DNA of 53,238 nucleotides from assembly GCF_017306585.1 (NCBI RefSeq), contig NZ_JAFKIC010000126.1, positions 1 through 53,238 on the forward strand, in the 5' to 3' direction. A program made the position numbers and the translations under genes. The notes under the pieces are model-generated. The model worked only from the letters and a program-made list of their open reading frames with translations, was not told where the DNA came from and did not search any database. Source of the DNA: Mesorhizobium sp. (GTDB lineage Bacteria; Pseudomonadota; Alphaproteobacteria; Rhizobiales; Rhizobiaceae). Below are positions 42,901-50,668 of this stretch, in pieces (positions within the stretch are counted from its first letter, which is position 1; every line of letters starts with the position of its first letter).

Positions 42901-43059
42901 CTCTTCCTTCTCCCCTTGTGGGAGAAGGTGGCCTCGCGAAGCGAGGTCGGATGAGGGGTGCTCCAGCTTGGCACCAACGCCTTGATCCGCTGGAACACCC
43001 CTCATCCGTCTCGGCGCTGCGCGCCGATCCACCTTCTCCCACAAGGGGAGAAGGAAGAG
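42901..43059. repeat. RIME-like nested palindromic repeat, copy B (159 bp)
   Basis: Terminal inverted repeats of 31 bp are perfect (42901-42931 and 43029-43059), each a CCTTCTCCC...GGGAGAAGG hairpin. An inner pair of 19 bp (42948-42966 and 42990-43008) differs at one position. Between them sit short variable hairpins (CCTCGC-gaa-GCGAGG; GGCGC-tgc-GCGCC). Architecture and arms match copy A, while the central ~23 nt differ. The size, perfect ends and absence of an ORF make it MITE-like. It fills the gap between parC and the AI-2E-family gene. Confidence 0.92.
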
Positions 43060-43124
43060 ACGCAACCCAATCATTTGGACTATCGTCACGATTGCTGCAC
43101 TATGTCGGTGCATAACGGGGAAGG

Positions 43125-44360
43125 GTGTTTGGGAAAGGCCAGCGTTTGAAGGAATCAAAAATCCAGAAACCGGAACGGCAGCAGCGCCTGTTCGGCCTGT
43201 CGACGCCGCTGCGCTCGGCCGTCATTCCGCCACTGTCGGCGGCGCGCTGGCTTCTGGTGCTGATTGTCGCCGCCGGCGTCTATTTCTTCCACGGTTTCCT
43301 GTTCCCGGTGCTGGCCGCGCTGGTCATTGCTTTCGCCAGTTGGCCGCTCTATCTGCGCCTGCTTGCCGGAGTCGGCGGCAACCGCACCATCGGCGCCACC
43401 TTGGCCATCCTGTTCATCCTCGCCTTCCTGGTGATACCGATCGCGCTTGCCGGCACCTATGCCATCAACGAGGTGCGCGAATGGGTAGGCTGGGCGATCG
43501 AGACCAACCGGCATGGCGCCACGACACCGCACTGGATCGCCACCCTGCCCGTGGTGGGTGATTGGTTGAACGAGCAGTGGACGACCAATCTCGGCCATCC
43601 CGGCGGCATCGGCGAGTTGATCCAGCTGATCAGCGGCGCCAATATCGGCAGCATCTATCGCGGCGCGCTCGCCGCCGGCGGCAGTGCCTTCAGCCTGTTC
43701 CTGACGCTGCTGTTCATGATGATCGCGCTGTTCTTCGCCTATCGCGACGGGGAGAATTTCGCCGGCCAGATCGACCGGCTCGGCGAGCGCATCCTGCCGA
43801 CCCGCTGGGAGCGGATCTCGCGCGTCGTGCCGGCGACCATTTCCTCGACCGTGACCGGCATGACCATCATCGCCATCGGCGAGGGGCTGGTGCTGGGCAT
43901 CGCCTACTGGCTTGCCGGCGTGCCGTCGCCGGTGACGCTCGGCGCGCTCACCGGCATCATGGCGCTGATCCCGGGTGGCGCGCCATTGTCCTTCACCCTG
44001 GTCTCGATCTACCTCGCGGCCAGCGGCTCGCTGATACCGGGGCTGGCACTGTTCATATGGGGCACGGTCGAACTGTTCATCGTCGACAAGACGCTGCGGC
44101 CGAAGCTGGTCGGCGGGCCGATAAAACTGCCTTTCCTGCCGACCTTTTTCGGCCTGATCGGCGGCGTCAAGACCATGGGTTTTCTCGGCCTGTTCATCGG
44201 CCCTGTGCTGATGGCGCTGCTTGTCGCGATCTGGCGCGAGTGGCTGCGCGAGGTGGAACTGGCCGACGACATGGCCGCCGGATCGGCGGCCGAGATCGAG
44301 GCAAGCCCGCGCATCGAGGTGCTGCCGGAACCCGACGCGACCAGGAAGGCAGATGCCTGA
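43125..44360 (+). CDS. AI-2E family (PerM/UPF0118) transporter
   Basis: This 411-aa protein has the eight-helix pattern of the AI-2E/PerM permease family, with a soluble segment between helices 3 and 4 and family motifs such as LFFAYRDGENF, PATISSTVTGMTIIAIGEG and VDKTLRPKLVGG. Members export autoinducer-2, act as Na+/H+ antiporters or remain uncharacterised. The start is GTG at 43125, with GGGAAG close upstream; a TTG seven codons later is an alternative. It is convergent with the EamA gene, 14 nt apart. Confidence 0.87.
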   Translation: MFGKGQRLKESKIQKPERQQRLFGLSTPLRSAVIPPLSAARWLLVLIVAAGVYFFHGFLFPVLAALVIAFASWPLYLRLLAGVGGNRTIGATLAILFILAFLVIPIALAGTYAINEVREWVGWAIETNRHGATTPHWIATLPVVGDWLNEQWTTNLGHPGGIGELIQLISGANIGSIYRGALAAGGSAFSLFLTLLFMMIALFFAYRDGENFAGQIDRLGERILPTRWERISRVVPATISSTVTGMTIIAIGEGLVLGIAYWLAGVPSPVTLGALTGIMALIPGGAPLSFTLVSIYLAASGSLIPGLALFIWGTVELFIVDKTLRPKLVGGPIKLPFLPTFFGLIGGVKTMGFLGLFIGPVLMALLVAIWREWLREVELADDMAAGSAAEIEASPRIEVLPEPDATRKADA

Positions 44361-44374
44361 TCGGGCGGATGCAG

Positions 44375-45271
44375 TTAGACCGGATGATGCACCACGAGGT
44401 CGGTCCGGCGCTTGCGCCCGTCATGCAACTGCCAGAGCGAGTGCGCTATCAGCGTGACGATCAGGATGCCGCCGCCGATCAGGCTGTTGCGGGTTGGCGT
44501 CTCGGCAAAGATCACCCACACCCAGACCGGCGCCAGCACGGTTTCGAGCAGATAGAACATCGCCACTTCCGGTCCTGAAATGTATTTCGGCCCGGCCGCC
44601 AGGCAGAAGAACGAGATCGGCATGATGACGGCGCCATTGAAGATGATCCACCATGGCGCGTTCACATGAAAGCCTTCGCCCGACACCATGAAGGCTGCCA
44701 GGGCCATCGGCAGAAGCACGCCGACGAGTGAGGTGAACCCCATATCCTTGCCGCTGGCGCGCGAGATGGTGATGGCGATCGCGATGAAGAACGCCGAGCA
44801 CAGCGCCATGAAATCGCCGAACAGCTTGCCGGTGCCGACCGACCCACCGACGATGACCAGCACGCCGAGGATCATGATCACCATCGCCGCGATCGTCACC
44901 AGTTGCGGTCTTTCCTTCAGGAAGATCCAGGACAGAAGGCCGGAGAAGACGGTGTTGAAAGCCAGGATGAACACCAGGTCGGCGGTCGATGTATGAAAGA
45001 CGGCGGTGACGAAGGTGATTCCCGTCAGTCCATAGCAAAGCGCCACGATCAGGCCGGACCATCCGGGGATGAGCGGCGGCGCGTTTCGGCTGAGCGCCCG
45101 CCAGACCGACCAGATGACCATGCCCGCAATGAATGTCGTTCCGGTGCGCAAGAGCATGATCGTCCATGCGCCGCCATCGGCGAGGCGGATCAAGGGTATG
45201 TCGACGGTCAGCGTCAGCCCGCCGATGGCGGTTATCAGGAGGCCCTTCTGGTGATCGTAGTGAGAGGACAT
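44375..45271 (-). CDS. EamA/DMT family permease
   Basis: This is a second drug/metabolite-type permease of the window (298 aa, ten TM, two EamA repeats). The first repeat ends at FNTVFSGLLSWIFLKERPQ and the second at FYLLETVLAPVWVWVIFAE. The ATG at 45271 has AAGG 7 nt before it and is preferred over the open frame to 45325. No regulator is adjacent. It shares only fold-level similarity with the permease at 35172. Substrate unknown. Confidence 0.87.
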   Translation of the reverse strand: MSSHYDHQKGLLITAIGGLTLTVDIPLIRLADGGAWTIMLLRTGTTFIAGMVIWSVWRALSRNAPPLIPGWSGLIVALCYGLTGITFVTAVFHTSTADLVFILAFNTVFSGLLSWIFLKERPQLVTIAAMVIMILGVLVIVGGSVGTGKLFGDFMALCSAFFIAIAITISRASGKDMGFTSLVGVLLPMALAAFMVSGEGFHVNAPWWIIFNGAVIMPISFFCLAAGPKYISGPEVAMFYLLETVLAPVWVWVIFAETPTRNSLIGGGILIVTLIAHSLWQLHDGRKRRTDLVVHHPV

Positions 45272-45398
45272 GCGGGAACCTTCGCAATGAAATGCAGGCT
45301 GGCGGCCGATGGTGCAATGGCGCACACTCTCCAGCCAACCGGCTGAAAAACCAGCATCCCCTGCCTTGAAACAGTTTAAGCGCGGATCGTGGAAGAAC

Positions 45399-46163
45399 TC
45401 AGCGTGAAACCGCTTCGTTGGTATAGCGCTCCCAGCCTTTCGGGCCGAGATGCTCCTGCGGCATGAAGCGCATCTTATAATTCATCTTGCGCGAGCCGTT
45501 GACCCAGTAGCCGAGGTAGACATGGGGCAGCCCCATCGCCTTGGCACGGGCAATATGGTCGAGGATCATGAATGTGCCGAGCGAGCGGCTTTCGAATTCG
45601 GGGTTGAAATAGGAATAGACCATCGACAGGCCGTCGGCCATCTTGTCGGTGAGCGCCACCGCGATCAGTTCGCCCTGTCCCTTGCCGGTGATGAATGTGT
45701 CGGGGCCGCGCCGCCGGTATTCGATCACCTTGGTGTCGACATGGGTGTCCTCGACCATCATGGCGTAGTCGAGCACGGTCATGTCGGACATGCCGCCGCG
45801 GCGATGGCGGGCATCGAGATAGCTGCGGAACAGCGAATACTGTTCGGTCGAAGGCTCGGCATTGTGCATGGCGCCGACCAGATCGGCATTGTGCTGTAGC
45901 ACGCGCTTCATGTTGCGGCTGGCGTTGAATTCCTGCGCCAGGATACGCACCGAAACGCAGGCTCGGCAGGTTTCGCAGGCTGGCCTGTAGGCGATGTTCT
46001 GCGAACGTCTGAAGCCACCTTGCGTCAGGAGGTCGTTCATCTCAGGCGCCTTGTCGCCGACCAGATGCGTGAACACCTTGCGCTCGAACTGACCGTCGAG
46101 GTAGGGGCACGGCGACGGCGCGGTCAGGAAGAACTGCGGCGACTGGGTCGGATGCTGCGTCAT
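45399..46163 (-). CDS. bpt: Aspartate/glutamate leucyltransferase Bpt
   Basis: Bpt moves leucine from Leu-tRNA to proteins with N-terminal Asp or Glu, marking them for ClpS/ClpAP under the N-end rule. The protein is related to eukaryotic ATE arginyltransferases. The N-terminal cysteine cluster [14 protein letters not shown] and the C-terminal [19 protein letters not shown] are family hallmarks, and 254 aa is the usual length. An RDD protein gene lies upstream on the same strand, separated by a hairpin. Confidence 0.93.
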   Translation of the reverse strand: MTQHPTQSPQFFLTAPSPCPYLDGQFERKVFTHLVGDKAPEMNDLLTQGGFRRSQNIAYRPACETCRACVSVRILAQEFNASRNMKRVLQHNADLVGAMHNAEPSTEQYSLFRSYLDARHRRGGMSDMTVLDYAMMVEDTHVDTKVIEYRRRGPDTFITGKGQGELIAVALTDKMADGLSMVYSYFNPEFESRSLGTFMILDHIARAKAMGLPHVYLGYWVNGSRKMNYKMRFMPQEHLGPKGWERYTNEAVSR

Positions 46164-46230
46164 CTAGCCTTGAAAATACTCCTTCGAGTCGCTCTACCTT
46201 TGGCGCGGAAAGCGAAAAATTCAACAGGAT

Positions 46231-46262
46231 TGTGAAGGCCCACCCGAAAGGAGGCCTTCACA
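46231..46262 (-). terminator. Hairpin between the RDD gene and bpt
   Basis: TGTGAAGGCC and GGCCTTCACA form a perfect 10-bp stem with a 12-nt loop. It lies 38 nt after the RDD stop and 68 nt before bpt on the minus strand. A run of five T residues comes only about 12 nt after the stem, so it may be an inefficient terminator or a leader structure of bpt. Confidence 0.5.
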
Positions 46263-46299
46263 TTTGCGCCGACACGGCGATAGCGCTTGCGAAACTGCC

Positions 46300-46770
46300 T
46301 TAGCGGCCGGTGCGGCTGACCACGGTGCCGAGCAGAAGATCGTGCAGCGTGCGCTTGCGGTCCGAGAACAAGGTCACCAGCAGAACCAGCGGCGACAGGA
46401 TGACGTTGCCGGCCCAGAACAGCACGGAATGGACGACGGCGGTCAGCCCGTCGATCGGCCTGCCGTCGAGGCGGTCGAGGCGGATGCCCATCATCTTCAT
46501 GCCCGTGGTGGCCTGGTCGGAACTGCCCAGCGTGTTCCAGATATAGAGGATGGCGACAGCCGGCACGAGGACGCCGAACAGCATCCAGCCGAGCCCGAGC
46601 GTCAAAAGCCCGAGGAAGAACACCAGTATGGCGAAGGGAATGGTGAGCAGCGCGACGATGATGTAGTCGAGCACGAAGGCAAGAATGCGCCGTGTGCGTA
46701 CGCCTTCATAGGCCCTGACATCGTCAAGCCGGGTGTTGATGATTTCGCCGTCGAGAACGCGCGCGTTCAT
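46300..46770 (-). CDS. RDD family membrane protein
   Basis: This 156-aa protein has the RDD layout: an N-terminal conserved RRILAFVLDYIIVALL helix, further helices, the GMKMMGIRLDRLDGRP segment and a C-terminal helix ending in SDRKRTLHDLLLGTVV. Bacterial RDD proteins are mostly of unknown function, although some act in Na+ or H+ transport. The ATG at 46770 has GAGG 8 nt upstream; the longer frame to 46866 adds sequence without RDD similarity. Confidence 0.87.
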   Translation of the reverse strand: MNARVLDGEIINTRLDDVRAYEGVRTRRILAFVLDYIIVALLTIPFAILVFFLGLLTLGLGWMLFGVLVPAVAILYIWNTLGSSDQATTGMKMMGIRLDRLDGRPIDGLTAVVHSVLFWAGNVILSPLVLLVTLFSDRKRTLHDLLLGTVVSRTGR

Positions 46771-46973
46771 GTCATTTCCTCGTAACAGGGGCCTGCTTAG
46801 CCTGCGCCCACCTCGCCAGAAAATGGTGAAGGCAGATGGCGGAATCAAGATCGGGCCCTTCATCACCGTACAGGCGGGATGAAATAAGGCTGGCGGTCTG
46901 AACCGGTTGAATTTGCATCGCGGATGGCGTTAGCTTGTTGCGGCGCAGCAAGACGCCGAGGGGACGGGGACAT

Positions 46974-48365
46974 ATGGACTACGACATGCTGGTTATCGGC
47001 AGCGGCCCGTCGGGCCGCCGCGCCGCCGTGCAATCGGCAAAGCTCGGCAAGTCAGTGCTGGTGGTCGACCGCGGCCGGCGTTTAGGCGGCGTTTCGGTGC
47101 ACACCGGCACCATCCCCTCGAAGACGCTGCGCGAAACGGTGCTCAATCTTTCGGGCTGGCGCGAGCGTGGTTTTTATGGGCGCGGCTACCGCGTGAAGCA
47201 GGATATTTCGGTCGGTGACCTGATCGAGCGCCTGCACAAGACGCTCGACCACGAGGTGGAAGTGCTGCAACACCAGTTCATGCGCAACACCGTCAAGAGC
47301 GCGCGGGCGGCGGTGAAATTTCTCGGCCCCAACAAGGTCAGCCTGACGACGGACAATGGCGACTACAGCGAGGTCGGCTTCGCCAACGCGCTGATCGCGG
47401 TCGGCACCAGGCCGCATCGGCCCAATGACGTTCCCTTCGACAAGACGCGCGTCTTCGACAGCGACGAGATGCTGGAACTCGACCGGCTGCCGCGCACGCT
47501 GACGGTGATCGGCGCCGGCGTCATCGGCGTCGAATACGCCACGATCTTCTCGGCGCTCGATGTGCCGGTCACGCTGGTCGAACCGCGCAACTCAATCCTT
47601 GATTTCGTCGATCGCGAGATCGTCGACGACTTCATCCATCAGATGCGCGATCGCGGCATGACGATAAGGCTGGGCAGCGCGGTCAAGGAAATCCGCTCCA
47701 AGCCCGAGACCGCCGAGGTCGAACTGGCCGATGGCCGCACCATCCGTTCGGAGGTCGTGCTTTACGCGGCCGGCCGCACCGGCAATGTCGGCAGCCTCGG
47801 CCTCGACGTGGTCGGCATCGAGGCCGACTCGAGAGGCCGTATCAAGGTCGATCCGCAGACCTTCCAGACCACCGTGCCCAATATCTACGCCGCCGGCGAC
47901 GTCATCGGCTTTCCGAGCCTCGCCTCGACCTCGATGGAGCAGGGCAGGGTGGCCGCCTGCCCCGCTTTCGGCGTGACGTTGCAGCCGCCGCCCGAGACTT
48001 TTCCTTATGGCATCTATGCGGTGCCGGAGATCTCGACCGTCGGCCAGTCCGAGGAGCAGGTCCGCCAAAGCGGTGCCGCCTATGAAGTCGGCGTCGCCCG
48101 CTTCCGCGAAACCTCGCGTGGTCACATCATGGGCGTCGACACCGGCTTCCTGAAACTGCTGTTCTCGATCGAGACGCGCCGACTGCTCGGCGCACATATT
48201 GTCGGGGAGGGCGCCACCGAACTCATCCATATCGGCCAGGCCGTCATCAATCTCGGCGGCACCGTCGACTTCTTCGTCAACAACACCTTCAACTATCCGA
48301 CGCTGGCCGAAGCCTACAAGATCGCCGGGCTGGACGCCTGGAATAGGATGGGACGAGGCTCCTAA
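46974..48365 (+). CDS. sthA: Soluble pyridine nucleotide transhydrogenase SthA
   Basis: This FAD flavoprotein moves reducing equivalents between NADPH and NAD+. The 463-aa protein has the FAD motif VIGSGPSGRRAAVQSAKLG, the NAD(P) motif VIGAGVIGVEYA and the C-terminal dimer domain (NNTFNYPTLAEAYKIAGLDA). At the place of the disulfide of lipoamide-dehydrogenase relatives it reads GGVSVHTGTIPSKTLRE with no Cys pair, which is expected for SthA rather than a defect. The ATG at 46974 begins the FAD fold; the frame is open to 46935. Confidence 0.9.
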   Translation: MDYDMLVIGSGPSGRRAAVQSAKLGKSVLVVDRGRRLGGVSVHTGTIPSKTLRETVLNLSGWRERGFYGRGYRVKQDISVGDLIERLHKTLDHEVEVLQHQFMRNTVKSARAAVKFLGPNKVSLTTDNGDYSEVGFANALIAVGTRPHRPNDVPFDKTRVFDSDEMLELDRLPRTLTVIGAGVIGVEYATIFSALDVPVTLVEPRNSILDFVDREIVDDFIHQMRDRGMTIRLGSAVKEIRSKPETAEVELADGRTIRSEVVLYAAGRTGNVGSLGLDVVGIEADSRGRIKVDPQTFQTTVPNIYAAGDVIGFPSLASTSMEQGRVAACPAFGVTLQPPPETFPYGIYAVPEISTVGQSEEQVRQSGAAYEVGVARFRETSRGHIMGVDTGFLKLLFSIETRRLLGAHIVGEGATELIHIGQAVINLGGTVDFFVNNTFNYPTLAEAYKIAGLDAWNRMGRGS

Positions 48366-48396
48366 ATGTCCATCTCTCAAGGGCGCTGGCGTCGTT

Positions 48397-48855
48397 CTAG
48401 GAAATTTTTCTCGTGAAATGGGACACAAGCAACGCCGAAATCGCCGAGAATGCGCCAAAGATTACCAGGTATCCTCCAGCGAACCACTCGTTTTTTGCTC
48501 CCGAAATCATAAAGTGAGCTAGAGTAATTAGCGTTAAAATATAATGATATTTTTGGGCCATTGCTAGATTGTATATCATGCGGATATTTGACTTTGTGTA
48601 TGGCAATCCAGTCCAGTCGTTTCTCAAATTTTGTTGTATATAGATGATGGGATGTTCGAATCTGCCGTGAAGCTCTACTAATCTTCTGGGGAACGCGAGC
48701 GAGGCAGCGACGATCGCGCCCACAAACCCCATCATCCAGACAGAATCCCCCCAAATTACCGACACGGGAATCGGGGCCGTCAAAGTCCATACGGACACTA
48801 CTGCGAACAGTCTCTCAAAAATCCCGGGTTCTGTCGCGACGGTCGTAGCATCCAT
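48397..48855 (-). CDS. AT-rich orphan membrane protein (four TM)
   Basis: This ~152-aa protein has two N-terminal helices (FAVVSVWTLTAPIPVSVIW; VWMMGFVGAIVAASLAF), a polar middle with ELHGRFEHPIIYIQQNLRN, and two C-terminal helices (YHYILTLITLAHFMI; GGYLVIFGAFSAISALLV). I do not recognise a family. Its DNA is clearly more AT-rich than every neighbour and uses codons such as AAA, ATA and TTA that are rare around it, suggesting transfer. ATGs at 48855, 48876 and 48897 are all possible; none has a good ribosome site. It lies 71 nt after the binding-protein gene on the same strand. Confidence 0.65.
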   Translation of the reverse strand: MDATTVATEPGIFERLFAVVSVWTLTAPIPVSVIWGDSVWMMGFVGAIVAASLAFPRRLVELHGRFEHPIIYIQQNLRNDWTGLPYTKSNIRMIYNLAMAQKYHYILTLITLAHFMISGAKNEWFAGGYLVIFGAFSAISALLVSHFTRKIS

Positions 48856-48926
48856 GGAATATCTCGATCGTGTCATCGATATTCTAGTTGCCGCCATCAC
48901 CCCTGTCACTGCGCCCTGGGGCTGTT

Positions 48927-50036
48927 CTACCCGTCCATCTGAGCGAGCAGAGCCAGCATCACGTCGGCCGAAGGCATCGGCAGCACTGCCTCGATTTCGG
49001 CGGGACGAACGCCGGCAATGGCCGTCTCGGTTCCGCCCGCGACGGTGCCGAGTAGTCCGCGAAAACCGTGTTTCGACCAGGCGAGTTCCTGCAGCTTCGG
49101 ACTGGTCAACGCCTCCAGCAGCCTGTCGACGGCCGGATCGATGACGATCAGGGGATGGGCGGAATATACGGTCGGTCTGGGATAAAGAATCTCGGGTTTG
49201 GCGCCCATGCCGGCCTGCACTCTTTGCCAACGCGCCGGGTCGGCGAGCGCCCACTCTACCAGCTGGTTTTCGTAGCCGACCACCATCGGCTCGGCGCCGA
49301 GGCCGCCGGCGATGTACTGGTCGAACAGCTTTCCCGACGAGGACGACTTCAGTCCCATGCCGCGGAAGATCGCCTTGGCCTGGTCGCCATGCTGCGCCAG
49401 CAATTCCTGCGTCGCGACGTCGCCGCTCATCAGGCTCAGCACCAGGCCGGCGAACATGAAGCCGGAATTGGACCGGTTGGGGTCGGTGGAAACGATCCGC
49501 GCGCGGCCATAGAGTTCGCCGATGCCGAGATCCGACCAGTTCTTGCCGGCCAGCACGGCATCGAGCAGCGCCTTGAGATCGAGCTGGTTGTAGCCGCCTT
49601 TGGCGGCGACCGTAACCAGTCCGCTCTTCTTGAGGCCCTCCACGACTGGGCCCCAGGTGTAGATGACGATCGGCGAGTTCAGCACCACCTGGTCGTTGCG
49701 GATAGCCACGCCGCTCTTGCGGGCCAGATCGACCATGATCGACGAGGACGGCCAGAGGAACTGCGGTTTCTGGGTTAGCAAGGCCGGCTCGCGCACCATC
49801 TCTACCGAACCGGCGACGCGCGCGTCGAGCTCCAGTCCGTAGCCGCCCAGCGCATGGACGACATCCGGATCGGCTAGAAAAGCCTGCTTCTCGCCACCGA
49901 TGAAGCCGAAAAGATGCGCCTTGTTGCCGAGATAACCGCGGAACTCCGGACGGTCCTTGAGTGCCAGATAGCCACCGGTGCCGGCGGCGGCGGCACCCAG
50001 CAGACCCAGTCCGAAAGCGCGGCGCGAAATGGCCAT
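48927..50036 (-). CDS. Tat-exported periplasmic binding-protein-like protein
   Basis: This 369-aa protein begins with a twin-arginine signal (SRRAFGLGLLGAAAAGTGGY). The rest resembles a type 2 periplasmic binding protein (PstS/ABC substrate-binding fold), with VIYTWGPVVEGLKKSG and DPNRSNSGFMFAGLVLSL segments. No ABC permease or ATPase is nearby. The start overlaps the xpaC stop (TGATG), so the two are translationally coupled. Its SNSG motif region matches that in the VWA lipoprotein two genes upstream, implying that both bind a similar ligand or form a pair. Last gene of the telA-vwa-xpaC operon. Confidence 0.8.
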   Translation of the reverse strand: MAISRRAFGLGLLGAAAAGTGGYLALKDRPEFRGYLGNKAHLFGFIGGEKQAFLADPDVVHALGGYGLELDARVAGSVEMVREPALLTQKPQFLWPSSSIMVDLARKSGVAIRNDQVVLNSPIVIYTWGPVVEGLKKSGLVTVAAKGGYNQLDLKALLDAVLAGKNWSDLGIGELYGRARIVSTDPNRSNSGFMFAGLVLSLMSGDVATQELLAQHGDQAKAIFRGMGLKSSSSGKLFDQYIAGGLGAEPMVVGYENQLVEWALADPARWQRVQAGMGAKPEILYPRPTVYSAHPLIVIDPAVDRLLEALTSPKLQELAWSKHGFRGLLGTVAGGTETAIAGVRPAEIEAVLPMPSADVMLALLAQMDG

Positions 50037-50653
50037 CAGCGACCGATATCCTCTTTCAGCGACTCCTGAATGAGCCGCAGGTCAACGTCGAGCGTACCGA
50101 GTTCGGTATCGGCCAGGCTGTCGGCATAGTGCACGAAGGCGTCCTGCAGCTTGGCGATCACAGAACCGATATTGGCGAGCCGCGCCTGGCTCGGCGCGCG
50201 CCGGCTGGCCAGCGTCGCATAGCCTTCGGCCACTTCCGCCGCCTGCGGCACATAATAGGTTAGAAAGCGCCGCACGGAAGACGCTGTTTCGGGCTTGGCT
50301 TCGACCCGCGCGATCACGTCGGCGGCGATATCGGACAGGTTCTTGACCTTGGCCGCCATATCCTTGTCGGAGATGCTGCGCGCCGCTGCTGTAAGGCGGT
50401 CCGCGGCAGGCTGCGCCTGCGCCAGCAGCTCGCGCGCGAACGCCACACGGCTGCCGCCGATCGATCCGAGGTCGAGGCCTTCGAACAATTGGCGCGGCGC
50501 CAGCACGAAGACCAGGCCGGCAAAAACCAGCACAGAGATGACAGCCGAGACCAGGAACGGAAAATGCGTGAGAAAACTCAAACCGACCAGGAGCACTGCC
50601 GAGATCAGGCCTGCCGCGATCCAGTTCCAGTCGTTGCCGAACAAGCCACGCAT
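50036..50653 (-). CDS. XpaC-like protein (5-bromo-4-chloroindolyl phosphate hydrolysis family)
   Basis: This 205-aa protein has two N-terminal TM helices (WIAAGLISAVLLVGLSFL; LVSAVISVLVFAGLVFVL) followed by a long helical, Ala-rich cytoplasmic domain. The layout and neighbours fit the XpaC family, which commonly accompanies TelA (toxic anion resistance) proteins; despite its name its biochemistry is not established. It follows the VWA gene by 15 nt and overlaps the next start. Family call moderately sure, based on architecture and context. Confidence 0.7.
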   Translation of the reverse strand: MRGLFGNDWNWIAAGLISAVLLVGLSFLTHFPFLVSAVISVLVFAGLVFVLAPRQLFEGLDLGSIGGSRVAFARELLAQAQPAADRLTAAARSISDKDMAAKVKNLSDIAADVIARVEAKPETASSVRRFLTYYVPQAAEVAEGYATLASRRAPSQARLANIGSVIAKLQDAFVHYADSLADTELGTLDVDLRLIQESLKEDIGR

Positions 50654-50668
50654 GCTTAGCCGCGCATC

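Noticed and set aside
47090-47130. Loss of the redox-active cysteine pair in SthA
   Set aside because: Soluble transhydrogenases do not use the disulfide of their lipoamide-dehydrogenase relatives, so this is expected.
48377-48790. A 137-codon minus-strand frame competing with the AT-rich membrane gene
   Set aside because: It shows no hydrophobic or domain pattern; the other frame has four clear TM helices.
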